This document shows, one piece after another, positions 39,901 to 63,716 of a DNA stretch of 64,000 bases. The DNA comes from Silurus meridionalis (Eukaryota > Chordata > Actinopteri > Siluriformes > Siluridae), in contig NC_060886.1 of assembly GCF_014805685.1 (NCBI RefSeq), forward strand, positions 22,539,108 through 22,603,107. Direction: 5' to 3'. The stretch's first letter is position 1. The number at the start of each line of letters is the position of its first letter. A model generated the notes under the pieces. It had not been told where the DNA came from. It saw only the letters and a list, made by a program, of their open reading frames with translations, and searched no databases. The translations under genes were made by a program, and so were the position numbers.

Positions 39901-42900
39901 CCTGTTATAATCAGTGTTATTTAAATTGCAGCATTATGGATAGGGATTGGGAAACACACGTGCAATATTAAATTATAATGGTCATGCATTCGTGTATTCG
40001 CTTTTTTTTCCTCAGGTGAAAAGCCACACAAATGTTCCCTGTGTGAATTCAGATGCCGGGATGAGACGTATCTCTCAAAACACATGCTGACACACACCAA
40101 AGACAAGCAGCACATGTGTTCAGAATGTGGTTATGTTACCAAATGGAAGCACTACCTAAATGTCCACATGCGCAAACACACTGGAGATCTGAGGTACCTA
40201 CTTACCTTGTTGATGTTATTATTGTTTTTGGTTTTTTTAACTTGAATATGAATATCAGTATCCATACTTTGTAAATTGGTATAATCTTTAATAATGCTTG
40301 AATACTGTTTTATAAAATATTCCTTTATATATTATTATGCTGTAACACATGTATCACTATTATAATACTCACAAATCTTTAACTGTTATAAAAAAAAAGC
40401 AACTGTGATGTTTATTAATGTAACTTTTTTAATATAATATGAAAAACAATTACAGTAAGGTCCATATATATATATATATGGACATTTTTCTGGCCTCTGT
40501 AGAGCTCTGTAGAGTGTAGACCCTTTGCTTATTTAAAGGCTCTTAATAAATACATTTTTTATAGCATCCCCATTTTCATAGGCTCAAAATTAACTGGGCA
40601 AACTAACGTGATTCTAAATATTATTATTTTTTTTTATATATATAAGAATGCAAATCTTTGCACTTTCAAGTGACTGCTTGAAATCGGAAACCTATGGATA
40701 TCACCAGATGCTAAGTTTTTACACTTGAGATATTTGGCCAGTCATTGTTTTACTGCTTTGCTGCTTGTTTGTGGGTCTTTCATGCCTTTAATGTTGTCTT
40801 TAGTAATTAAAATACGTGTTGAATTAAGTTGAGGTGAGGTGACTGATTTAAACATTTGGTCAGTTCATTTATCTGCCATACAGAAGCTTGAGTTGCTGTC
40901 GCAATATGTTTTTTAAACAGTATCAGTATGTTTTAGATCATATAATAAATAGTGACAGCATTATATATAATCAAGCAATTATTTACCATGCATTATGAGG
41001 CATTATTATATGTAAAGTATAGAAAAAAGTTTATTTCTTTTGATTATTTATGAATATGAGCTTTATTGAAAGTGTTGCCCTCCCTTAGGTACAAGTGTAA
41101 CCAGTGTACATATCGGTGTCACCGCATTGACCAGCTGAACAGCCACAAGATTCGTCATCAAGAGAAAACCCTTATCTGTGAGGTATGTGCTTACTCCTGC
41201 AAGCGAAAGACCGAACTGCTCAAGCACATGCAGGTCAAACACGCGATTGGGGAAGACCACCAGTATCCTCTTTTCCAGTGCAAGTTCTGTACTTACACAA
41301 CAAAGTACCGCCAAGCTCTACACAACCATGAAAACTGCAAACACACCCAAACAAGGAAGTTCCGCTGTGCCCTCTGTTCCTACACAACGTTTAGCAATAC
41401 TGCACTCTTTCTGCACAAGCGAAAGGCTCATGGATACGTTCCTGGGGATGTAAAGTGGTTGGAAACGTATGCAGAAAAAGAGAGACAAAACAGTTCTGTG
41501 GATGTGATTCGAAATTTTTACTCTGCGGTTGAAGAGTGCTCTGAGGGAAAAGTGGATTCCTGTAGTGATTCAAAAACCCCTAACCAGGCAGAGTCGGCAA
41601 ATATGACCAGTGATGTCAGTTCCCAAATTCCCAATTGCTGTGAAACAATAAATGGATCAGAAATCTCAAGTTCTGTGGAACTCCGGGTCAGTTCTGTTGC
41701 TAATGCACTGGGAGAGGACTCAAACAATACCACTGAAGATCACTCAGTTATCCAGTTAACCTTATTAACAGAAACTGAAAATGACCACAGAGGACCTCAA
41801 GAAAACCAGGAAGCCACATCCATAAATATCCCACTTGGTGATTTTCCAAGATCTCACAATGCATACGAAACCCCTCCGATCCCTAATAAACATGTAAGTC
41901 CAGAGGAAGACTTGTGTGCTGTGTCAGATTGTGAAGAACACTGTGTTATCACAGAGCAAGCACAAATCCAACGACATGAGATGCTGACCACAGAATCCCA
42001 AACCTCACTAGCTCAACAAGCAATTTCTACAAAGACTCCCTTAGCTGAGGCAGCATCTTCAGAGACCTTGCTGCAGGTTATGAGAAGGCAGGACAAAGAC
42101 CAAGCAAAAGCTCTGATTCTGGAGGGTCGAGTGCAGATGTTGGTAGTCCAGACCCAGGACAACGTGTACCGATGTGATCGCTGCTCCTATGTGACCCGTA
42201 AGCATGCAGCTTTAACACGCCACTGCAGATCATCGTGCCAGGTAATGAAAGCAGCACTCCAGTGCCAGGACTGCGGCGTACGCTTTAAACAATTACGCTC
42301 CTTTAACACCCACCGTCTCAGAAAGTGCCATGCACTGCAAAAGAAGAAGAAAACACTTTCTAACTCAAGAGACGGCGAAATTGCACAGGAAAAGTTTACG
42401 TCACATAATCAAAATGCTACTACAGGTAAGGAATCTGCTGTCCCAGTAACAGACCCATGTGAGGAGAATGTGCGAACAACCACAGAAAATAGGTCAAAGA
42501 TTGTACATAAAACACCCAGTAATTCTTCTCTATCTGATTCAAAGATCTTGACAATTCATGAATCCTGTGATTACCAGGAAAGGGACGGTAAATTCAGTTG
42601 CATAAATTGTTCATTTTCATGTAGCAGGAAAGCGGCAATTGCTCGCCATAGCACAGCTTGCTGCAGAAGCACATCTAAAACAACCCTGACTGTAAATGAA
42701 GTTACCTCTGAGGTGAATAAAGAGCAAAGTGGAAGAGATGAACAGCTGGAAAAACAAAATGCGGAAAACCATAGAGACTCAGGAAAGCAAATTAAAACCT
42801 CCAAACGAGTTTACTGTACCAACTGTCCATTTGTTTGCCAACAGAGAAGAGCATTAACAAGTCATGAAAAGCGGGGATGTTTAAAGCCCGGGGAGATCCA

Positions 42901-44684
42901 GTGCCCACAATGCTCATTTGTGGCCAGATCAGAGACATCGCTGAGTCGACACATCCTGGGTCACGGTAAAGATAAGAGTCATAAACGTGGCAAGCCAACT
43001 CAACTTTGTTGCAAGCTTTGCTCTTTCTCCTGCAAGCAGGAGCGCCGCATGAATCAGCATGTCGCGCTGAAGCATGAGGGCATTCGTCCATTCCGCTGTC
43101 GCTTCTGTGATTTCAGCACAGCACGCCGTCACCGCCTAGACGCTCATGAGTCCATGCACACGGGCGTAGGCAGGCATCGATGCGAGTTGTGTAATCAGAC
43201 TTTCGGGACTTCTTCCAAGTTACGCCTGCATCGCCAACGCATTCACGACAAGCAAGCCACTCACTTCTGCTCTTTGTGTGACTACAAAGGCTACAACCCA
43301 AATGACATCAGCCGGCACACCCTCAGCTGCCACACGGGCGAGATGAGCTACAAATGCAGCCAGTGCGATTACTGTTTCAGCTCTGATATTGCCTTTAAGC
43401 AACACTGTAAGCGAACACACAAGACACACTGCTGCACTCAGTGTAGTTTCAGCTGTGACACTGACACTGTCCTCAAAGACCATTTGCAAAGTAAACATCC
43501 TCACAGGGAGAAAGAACCTGATTCGCACACTCAGCTTGACCCTGCAAAGTGCAGCAGGGCCTCCGTCAACCAGCAATGCCCAGACTGCCCTTTTACAACA
43601 TCAAAAAAACTCTCACTCGTCCAGCACATCTTGGACGAACATGAGAGCGGATGCGATGAAGGAAAAATGCTCAAGTGTGATATCTGTGGCTTTTCTTGCT
43701 TCCATCAGTTAGTGTTTGACCAACATGTCCGGTCACATGGAGGAACCTGTGTTTACAAATGCACCGAATGTGACTTCTCGACTCAGAACAAACAGAAAAT
43801 CACCTGGCACATTCGCATCCACACGGGAGAGAAACCATACTCCTGCGAAAAGTGCAGCTACACTTGTGCGGATCCTTCTCGCTTAAAGGTATGAGGTTGC
43901 TGTTAACACATGAGAAATGAGACATTAGATACATCTCATTGTGTTGATAGTAATATTCTTCTTCTTTTTTTTTTCTTTTTTTTCTTTTTAGTATCACATG
44001 AGGATTCACCAAGACGAGCGCAAATATCTCTGTCCGGAATGTGGCTACAAATGCAAATGGGTAAACCAGCTAAAGTATCACATGACAAAACATTCAGGTA
44101 TGTGCAATATCTTTCTATTTATTTAAGTGTGTATTGAATGTGTTCATTGACCAAATCTAAAAACGATTCTATGTTTCATTGCTGTCAAAGGAACCAAATC
44201 GTATGTATGCGAGGAATGTGAGTACCGCACAAACCGTGCCGATGTGCTACGTGTCCACCGTGAGACGCGCCATCGAGACACGCGGTCCTTCATCTGTGAA
44301 AAGTGTGGCAAAGCTTTTAAAACGCGCTTCCTACTCAAGACACACCAGAAAAGGCACAGCGACGAGCGGCCATATGTCTGCTCTGAGTGCAAGCGAGGCT
44401 TCCGCTGGCCAGCAGGACTCCGGCACCACTTCCTCAGCCACACCAACCAGCTGCCTTTCTGCTGTCTGTACTGCACTTATCGTGCAAAGCAAAAGTTCCA
44501 GGTGGTAAAACATTTACGGAGGCACCATCCAGACAAGCCAATGCAGAACAGTGTAGTTAAAGACCCGAACACCTCCAGTGTCTCACTGCAAAAGGCTCTT
44601 TGGCTTGGGTCAAACAATAAGGGACACACAGAGAGCAAAGGTGTCATTAAAGGGGAGAAAGAAACTTTAACCGTTGGGAAATAA
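36999..44684 (+). CDS. znf142: Zinc finger protein 142
   Basis: Seven coding exons join in phase: 36999-37086, 38165-38362, 39067-39891, 40016-40193, 41089-43888, 43992-44097 and 44191-44684, giving 1562 residues. I count about 35 C2H2-like fingers: nine in the 39067 exon, two in the next, nineteen in the 2.8-kb exon (the last completed in the following exon), one at 43992 and four at the end. Linkers such as HTGEKPHKC and HTGEKPYSC occur. The N-terminus is lysine-rich and an acidic, finger-free stretch spans about 41450-42150. This matches vertebrate ZNF142, a nuclear DNA-binding protein of poorly known targets. Human ZNF142 is somewhat longer, at about 1,690 residues. The start ATG at 36999 is in the second exon, which begins at 36897. 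Synteny between bcs1l and plcd4 supports the name. Confidence 0.93.
37295..37985 (-). mobile_element. Decayed Tc1-like element in znf142 intron 2
   Basis: The left end tacagtactgtgcaaaagtc is a known type of Tc1-like terminus. Minus-strand text at about 37850-37940 gives VKHRGGSIMVWSCFG, a conserved transposase block. No right terminus was found and the frame is eroded. The rest of the znf142 intron between 37087 and 38164 holds nothing I recognise. Confidence 0.6.
40460..40483. repeat. 24-bp perfect palindrome
   Basis: gtccatatatatatatatat followed by ggac is its own reverse complement. It lies in the intron between znf142 exons ending at 40193 and starting at 41089. It may be a remnant of a transposon end, because aaggtccata occurs in such ends. 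The rest of this intron shows no other structure. Confidence 0.6.
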
Positions 44685-45817
44685 GAGTGCTTTTTAATTT
44701 CTACAGTGGCCCTGAAGCAGTGTTTCCATGAACATTACTCTCAGTCATAAACTCATTATTTCTAATATGGTTTGGGAAAACATTGTGAACAACATGTACA
44801 AAGTATAATATTTTTGTGCCAAAAATAAACCTGATTTATTTAACTGTAATTTCACTACAATACACAATTTCAAATACATTCATTCATAAACCTTTTTGAA
44901 AAGGTGTGCAGAATGAAGCACCACATTTACTAAATGTAACAGAACAATTTTATAAATGACACGATTGTTAAAAAATAATAAATAAGTTGCACGATTTCTT
45001 AATATTGTGCATTTTTATTATCAATTATTGCCTGTATATTTACTACTATGCTTACTAATTTGAATATTTATTTCAGAACTGTGACAGAGCTAATTCCATA
45101 GGAAAAAAAGGTGCGCAAAATGACATTTATACAGCAAACATTTATTTATATTGAAAACACAAGGTTGAAGAAACAACATAATTAAAACGGTATATTAAAA
45201 TAACATTTAACAATATTTACAGCAATAATTCTGTGACTACAGTGTAGGTCATTTAAGAATGTACTTTTGCAAAGATTGTAAGAATTCTTGAACAATACTA
45301 CAAACAGTCCAAACATAAGCAAAATATTTATTAAAGAGAATATTCAATGAAATTGGTCCAGCGAAACCATTGTTTTGACGTCAAAATTTAGGTCTGAGGA
45401 TAATGTAAGATGTGAAGTTGCTGAAAAGGAGTGAATAACTTGAGAAGGGCTAATATTACTAACCCATCCCAAGTTTTTGAGGTCTACTTTATTGTTATTG
45501 TCTCTCAATTTCTGCCTGGAGGAATGTAATCGGATCTCTAGAGCGAGTTGTTCCTCTGCCTCTATCTCAGTAAGGATTTAAGACTTTGAGGCACCACCCA
45601 CTTTTTTCTTACATGTTTCTCTCTCTGGCTTCTTCTCCCCCTTTTCCTTCAATAATACCATAAACTACTGTATATTTAAACATTTTATTTCTTAAATGCT
45701 GCAGTGCATGAGAGGAACAGAGTATTAATTCATACAAAATGATTTCATATTTAAATTTTTTGATCCTAAAATTTGAGTTATACTTTTAATACTTGATAGA
45801 ATAATTTTATTGGTCAA

Positions 45818-45889
<72 letters not shown>

Positions 45890-46296
45890 GGTCATCTTGG
45901 AAATGATAATTATAGATTCATAATAGACATTTTTTTACCTAGGTGATGGCACTAGAAGAATGTTGTATTGACTTGCAGTGACTGTTCCCTCAAAAGGAAC
46001 AAGTTGAACAATACAACGATGTCTGCAAAATACCGCCCTCAATATAACAGGTAAATATTATGTTCATACACTGCATATTTTAATCTTTACCTCAAAAAGT
46101 TTGACGGCTGAATACAAAGCCGCCTTTTTTTTCTTCATTATTTTATACAAAGGGCAAAAATGCGATTGCACTACAGTGTATAAAATGTGTTCACATGCAA
46201 CAGCACATATTACTACAGGCAGCTTCCTGGAGGGTGGTGGCATTTCCAAGTGCATCGCCACAATGCCTCTATCATGCTATGTTCCTGCAAAACAGT
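44685..46296. other. Convergent intergenic region between znf142 and plcd4
   Basis: An aataaa at 44824-44829 is a likely polyadenylation signal for znf142, about 140 bases after its stop. The region is AT-rich without coding exons. A GATA microsatellite lies at 45820-45889. The two genes point towards each other here, so 3' untranslated regions of both are expected inside this interval. Confidence 0.6.
45820..45889. repeat. (GATA)n microsatellite
   Basis: About 17 GATA units run without interruption between the 3' ends of znf142 and plcd4. Confidence 0.98.
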
Positions 46297-57487
<11,191 letters not shown>

Positions 57488-57748
57488 TTCTCAAATATGA
57501 AGCATCTGTGAGCATTAACAATCATCATTATCAGTCACATTTATTATGTAAATTCTGGAGCATGTTGGTAATGCAAACCTTAATTAGTATAACTGCATGT
57601 GAAAGAACACATAATCTCAGTTCATGCTTTATATGCCTTGTCAAACCATTTTTAAAGATAAAAGAATAACTTTTTGTTAAATGTCAAAATGTTTTCATGT
57701 TCGCAAAGTTTTCAGACCACCCTTCACTTCTTAACATTTTTTATATTG

Positions 57749-58230
57749 CAGAGGTGGGATGTAACGAACAACAAATACCTTGTTATTGTACTTAAGTAGA
57801 TTTTTCAGGTATCAGTACTTTACTTCACTATTTATTTTTCGGACAACTTTTTACATGACTTTTACATTTACATTTTTACAAATATCTGTACTTCACATTT
57901 TTAAAATAGGCTTGTTACTTTAGTTAGAATCTATTTGATGACTATATTAAATCAGTATTTTTTCTCATCATTGCACGTCGTTTTCAACCCATCAACCTAT
58001 TTCGTGTCATTGCACGGCTTTTCCAGTCTACCACTGTGTATCATTTACTGGCTTTCATACACCATAGACATAGACTAATGTATGAAGCAAACAATAAGCA
58101 AGGCAGAGGGCAACAAGAAGTATGGGGTTAAAGTGGATGAGACAGAGGGAGTCAGCGATGTAAATATGACTGGGAGACATTCCTGATCACCTGATCATCA
58201 TCTTTTCTTCGCTTGTGTTCTGTATAGTGG
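57749..58230 (+). repeat. Non-autonomous hAT-like element fragment
   Basis: It starts cagaggtgggatgtaacg and continues with repeated tacttaagta, tcagtactttactt and actttttacat text, typical of a widespread fish family. The right end is unclear. It lies in the plcd4 5' intron between the 57505 exon edge and 59470. Confidence 0.5.
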
Positions 58231-58239
58231 ATGGATCCG

Positions 58240-58790
58240 TCAAAATTAATTACGTGTTAACACAAATTATTTTTAAAGGCATTTATTTTTTTTAGAGCGC
58301 ATTTCTGTTTGACCATTTATATGAAAAATATAAATATATATAAAAGAGGCGAAATTAAAACATTCAACCTGAAACATGTTTATTTTATTGTAATATATAA
58401 TAATAAAATACGTTTATTTTATTGATGCAGCAAGTCTCAAATCAGCACCAAAAACCGCCATGATGCACAAAATTACCCCTCTAGGGTCGACAACCACACC
58501 AGTGCGTTTTGTGAAATTATATCTGTCTTTTTCGATCGTACAGCTAAGAGCAATACATAATTCAAATCTGTAAAGGGTCTACTTTTATCTGTATACACTG
58601 ATAATAACAACAAAACTCTGTGCTTTTGTAAAATAAAGAGAACACAGGGTGCACAGTCTGCTGTCTTTGTCATCTCTTTTCACAGACACATAAATATAAC
58701 AACCAGAATCTCAGTGACTACTTGCCTCAAAGACATAATTGTCATCGAACAACAAATATTCTCTGATTATGTAATCTGTATGAAAGTGAA
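58240..58790. repeat. Unclassified dispersed repeat, copy 3 of 3
   Basis: This copy holds both the block shared with 12320-12360 (gcaagtctcaaatcagcacc, accgccatgatg) and the block shared with 4255-4490 (gagcaatacat, gggtctacttttat, cacagacac, ccagaatctcagt). It therefore links the other two copies as one family. The left part (attaattacgtgttaacaca) resembles the gattaatcacgagttaactc end of copy 1. The remaining intron to 59469 has no gene. Confidence 0.65.
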
Positions 58791-59469
58791 CAGTTTACTG
58801 ATTGCAAAAAAGTAGGGTATATATTAACCCCTGCAATGCTATTATTTACTTGTGATTTTATTCATATATATAATAGTAAAGGATAAATAAAAAATACTCA
58901 AACACATTTAAAATAGAGCTGGAAAGTTTGGATTAGTCTAAGATCTATAATTTTGTCTTGCTTTATACACTAGCACTCATCCTACTTACTGCTAAAGAAT
59001 CTCATAACTTCAATTAACATTCTGTCTTGGGAAAAGACCTGAATATTTATCAGAGTAATAAAGTCTGGGAGTTATATTTAGCTTTGTCTGGAAATGTAGC
59101 TAGCATATCAAGCATAAGAGTGCAGAGTCATAGGATCAAATCATTCGATATGCCTCTGAAACAAAAAGACAAGTTTACTACTTTAAAAGCCAAAGTTTCC
59201 AGTGTGACCTGAATATTCCAAACTAAGGTTGAATGCTAGTGTGCTATGTTTATAGGAACATGCCATCACACAATGTACCTTTGTACACTTCCCCTGTACA
59301 CCTAATGACCTTCACCAGCATCCGATCTGATTTTAGGGAGAATTGACTCTTTCTGAACACAAAGTGTTTTCCAAAGACAGACACAAACTATGTCTGATTT
59401 TTGTACGCTTATAAATAAAAGTAAAAGACAAACAGCTGAAGCAAAGGAAAAAAACAGCAATGTACTCAC

Positions 59470-59690
59470 CCAATCAGGCAGCACCCTCTTGATTCAGTTG
59501 TGTTGGAAGGGGAAAGTGAGTCAAATTTGTGTTGGAGAAACACAAAAACAAGGAGACTCTGTCTGAGAGCACACACACACCCATATACAGAAGGCTGAGA
59601 GTGCTAAGTGAGCTCAGTGACACTTTCCTCTCTCTGCAGTCTCCCTTCACCCCTCCTCCTTTTCCTTCACACTCCATCCTCACCACTCCC
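59470..59690 (-). other. Probable non-coding first exon of plcd4
   Basis: A good minus-strand donor (attgg followed by gtgagt) lies at 59468-59470. The exon upstream has a frame that reaches a stop just before the donor, so coding is unlikely to start here; the first coding exon is 57466-57505, with acceptor AG at 57506-57507 and ATG at 57487. The upstream limit is a guess. Confidence 0.45.
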
Positions 59691-59699
59691 ATTTTTCTT

Positions 59700-62400
59700 T
59701 TTTTTACTCATCTCTGAGTCAGCAGCTTTTCCTCTTGTAAATGCCCATTGATTACTACTGTGTTACTAACCATATCATTTGCAATCACAGTATGTCCACC
59801 TTTTCATTCTTACGATTAGCCTTTAAACACGGCTTAATTCTAATTGTTTACATTAACTGATGTGTATAACTCCACTGACATCTAGTGGGTATTGAGTTAT
59901 AGTCAGGCCCTAGAGAAGCAATATACAATCCATTGTACATCAAAAAAATGGAAGTTAACCAGGTAGAGAACTAATACTTACAGTATCTGTCCTCTTTTTG
60001 ACAACAAATCGAGCGTAAAGGCTTTGTAGGGTGTGCAGAAATGTAGGACAAAGGAATGAGCAATGGCTAGGAACAAACATGTACAGCATACAGTTTTGAA
60101 ACAAAAGATTCTCTCACATTTTTTTCAGTTCATCTTTATTTATTTACAGACCAAAAGTCTGCAAAACCATTACCATGTTGAAGCAAAAGAAAAGCAACAT
60201 CGATGCTTCTATATGTCTGCTCTGTTCTCACTTGGTCATTTCCTCTATAACGATCCCGGTTCCAAAAAATTAGAAGTGAAATCACTTATTAGAAAAAAAC
60301 AAACCTTTAGTTAATCATGAATATAGTAATAAATTACTTGCTGGAGCTGTTACAGTCACCTTCTTATAGACACAGCCAAAGTGAATTTATGTTAACATTA
60401 CTGAAACCTACATTAGACGATAACAAACTTACAGATTTGTAGGTCTTTGTTGAAATGCTCCCTGCTGAATGTGCTACATCTGATCAGCTGATGAAGCATG
60501 GATTTCTTAATAGACAGGAAACAGGTGGTGTATCTTGGAAAACGCTTTAGACACTGTGACATTCAGTACTGGCACATCATATGACTATATTTTTGCCGCA
60601 TAACGTCACAACTATCTACATGAACAACCACCAGAGCTGTGAGAGCTATGTACCCAGTTAGTCACAGAAGAAACTTTACAATTTAGCAAGCACCCACTGC
60701 TGTTGTGGCAGCATTACCCAAAAGGAATAATCTGTACCACGATTTATAGCTGCATTATTGTACATATGTCTATATTCAGTTGTTTTATAAAGTATGAATT
60801 ATGTCTTTGAAAAACTTTTGCACACTATTTTCTTTTATACTTTACACTTTCTGATAAACAGAAGAAAAAAGTTCCCCAAGGTTTATTTTTTTTTTCAGAT
60901 TTTTAACACTTTTAGCTATTTGGACTAATTAAACAACACATTACAGTACACATTACTTTTTTCAAAGTGTGTTACAAACCTCGACATCTGGAGTAAATTA
61001 TCCCCCTTGTGCCCAGTCTTACCAGGATTCAGCATGAATTCTGGCTCCATGTTGACCCTGACCAGGATAAGGCATTTTTTTTAGGATAGTAAATTTCCAT
61101 TCTATAACTGTATCACTTTGTTGTGTTATTTAATACCAGTCAGTGTAAATAGGGCTCTGATTATCAGCTTGTAAAACAACATTTTATCATTTATCTATAG
61201 TAATAGACCTTGTGTATTATTGCTTTACACCTATTACACCTTTAGTCCTGATCTCAAAATATTTGTGGTTAAAAACTCTGACAGACTGCCACTATTGGGG
61301 AAGTCAGTGATGACTCAAGAGTTTAGACCAGGGGTCTTCAACTAAAATTGCTTGAGTTCCAGTAAATGAACCCTCATTTCCAGCTGAGGTGTGTAGACAC
61401 TCATATATAAACAAACATTTCTATTGTGCACATTATAAATTAATAAATAAAAGGAAAAATAAAAGAAAAATAAAAGAAAAAGATAAAGTGCTTTTTTCTT
61501 ACGAACTGAGATTACAGATTATAAGTAATGAACGCATACCTCACTGGTTAAAAAAAAAGAAAATCTCTTATATAATTTTAACATTCACGCGTCTAATGTT
61601 TATCATTGCTCTCTTCTATGCTTCAAGTTGCATTGGTGAAATATAATCAGCAATATCAATCAGGAACACAAACAGGCAAAAAAAAAAATTGCCATTGTTG
61701 GAAAAATGAAGATGTGCCAGAAACCCTTTATCTTTTATTTTTAAAATAAAAATATTATTAAGTTCTTTAAGTCCATAAAAATTCAAACAACCTCGAATGA
61801 AAATTAAACAAATGGTCAGTTAGGCTGAACTGAGTTGAATTTGAAGATGGAAGCATCTTGAAAAACTCGGTTTTTGGCATCAACTTTCCTTATTTTTGAG
61901 AATGCAATTGTTTTTCGCTCACTAAAAGTTTATCTGTTTGCTATTTTATTATTGTTGTTTGCATTGCTCTCTTATGTCTTCACTGCACGTGCATATACTG
62001 CATATTTATTTCATTATGTGAAAAGGCTTCCTGGTCCGGCTGAAGGTTTGGGGTTCAAACCTTGATAGACTGCCACTATTGGGCAGTCATTGGTGGCTCT
62101 CAAGTTTAGACCCTGGGATAGGGGATAGTATTCAGAAGGTTTGGAGTTGAAAATGCTGACAGACTGACATTTGAGCAAGTTTATCTGTTCCAGGGTACTA
62201 AATCTTTGACACCAATTGACCAAGTAATTCATTACAACCATTACAGTATTTGCTCTGTTAGCCCCATTTCATTTAGACAGTGCTGCATATTAGAAAGTGA
62301 TGTAAGGGGAGCAGGGAAAACTCTAACATGGTGAGGACAGGGGGTTCTTCAGGTTCATGGCTGGGAATCTGAGAGCTGTGACCTGTTACTAAACCAGGTT
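59700..62400. other. Divergent intergenic region between plcd4 and usp37
   Basis: No exon was recognised. In particular nothing resembles CNOT9, which lies between these genes in human. Two related SINE-like segments occur at 61265-61345 and 62030-62200. The rest is AT-rich unique-looking sequence. Confidence 0.6.
62030..62200 (+). repeat. tRNA-derived SINE-like sequence with a B box
   Basis: ggttcaaacc at 62052-62061 is a canonical RNA polymerase III B box. It is followed by tagactgccactattgggcag, typical of fish tRNA-derived SINEs. A related fragment at 61265-61345 has agactgccactattgggg. A clear A box was not found, so the copy is probably inactive. Confidence 0.5.
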
Positions 62401-62652
62401 ATAGTGAAGTAAGGACCCCGCTGTTCTCCTGCTCGTGAGCGCCAGTAAGGTGAAACCTCGCGTGAATAGAGGAGCGTTTTCTCGCTGCATATTTCCGGTG
62501 TGAATTTTCACATTCCCGCCATTACTCCAACAACAACATAACAGCGGGCCGCCTCATGCCGGCGACATTCAGTTCACCGCACAGCACGAGACTTATGCGG
62601 GTTTATTTTTAACAGTTTTCCTCGAGGTTTTTCCTCTAAAGCCTGGAAGTAG
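62400..62652 (+). promoter_or_regulatory. usp37 promoter and probable non-coding first exon
   Basis: The stretch 62400-62650 is much richer in CG than its surroundings (ctcgtgagcgcc, cctcgcgtg, cagcgggccgcc, ccggcgac) and so looks like a CpG-type promoter. A donor (ggaagtag followed by gtatgt) falls at 62652-62654. The gene's coding exon begins downstream at 63717. No TATA box is evident. Confidence 0.55.
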
Positions 62653-63716
62653 GTATGTCATCATTTTCTAAATGCCAATGAACCGGCACTCGCGTTTTAC
62701 ACTCAGTTTAATAGCAAACAAATGAAGCGCTAGTGAACCGCTTAGCTTGAAGCTAACTTCTCTGTATTTTCTATGGACTTAGCTAGGGTGCTAACTCTAC
62801 CTCTTAACCGCTAGCCGCTAGTTACTCATTCGAGATGTAAGTTCTGCTCCTGAAACATTGTCACTTCTGAACTGAATATATGTTTTTAAACCGGAATTGA
62901 GAATTATCAATAATTCCTCTGGGCATGTCGCAGTTTATTGCTCTCTGACTGCTTAGATAAGCGTTTGCTTTTGCTTGAAATTTGTTCATTTATTTTCTGC
63001 ACAGCTGAAAATACTTGTCGAAGAACGCAGCACGAGACCTGAGCGTTCTGAAGCATGCAGGCAGGACACCAGGCACATTTATTAGTTTATTATCTACATT
63101 ATTATTTTTGGTTATGGTATGTTTTTGGTGCAAATAGTTTTGAGATGAGAAACCTACTAGAGCCCCAGTCACTTACTGTGTTTCTCGCCTGTACTACAAT
63201 GGGCTTTTTATATATTGAAATGTATTGGAGTTTTATTGATTTAGGGCTTTATGCACCATACATCAGTCAGGGTAATAACATATTTATAAGGTTTATGGTT
63301 CATATAAATAAAGCGGGGAAATGTTGTTTGTGTGAATGGAGCATCAGGTGCAGTTAAAACTCTTAAACTATCCAGGCTGAAACAGTTGAGCAACTTGTTG
63401 TATATTATTTTTATTATTATGTTATATATTAAATATGAAATGAACGCTGTTCTCTCATGGGTTTAATCCAAATATTGAAACGGTTTTTTACATCACTTCA
63501 GCCTGAGTGTGAATACAGTAATCAGGTGCATTTACTCAAATGTCTTTATGTACATATTTCATCCCTGGGATTTTTGCTATTTGTAACTAAAGCTATTTTC
63601 CTTTCCTGTTTATTTAATGTATTCTTTATTTATTTATTTATTTTTTTTATAAAAAGAGGGACCCTGGAGTCATCTGTTCCCCTCTCAAAGCTGTTTCTGA
63701 GACTCACGTTTCCCTA

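Noticed and set aside
59474..59692. Open frame as an alternative plcd4 N-terminus
   Set aside because: It ends in a stop a few bases before the splice donor, and a separate exon at 57466-57505 supplies an ATG in phase with the PH domain.
62052..62061. A tRNA gene suggested by the B box
   Set aside because: No A box or cloverleaf could be found. The context fits a decayed tRNA-derived SINE.
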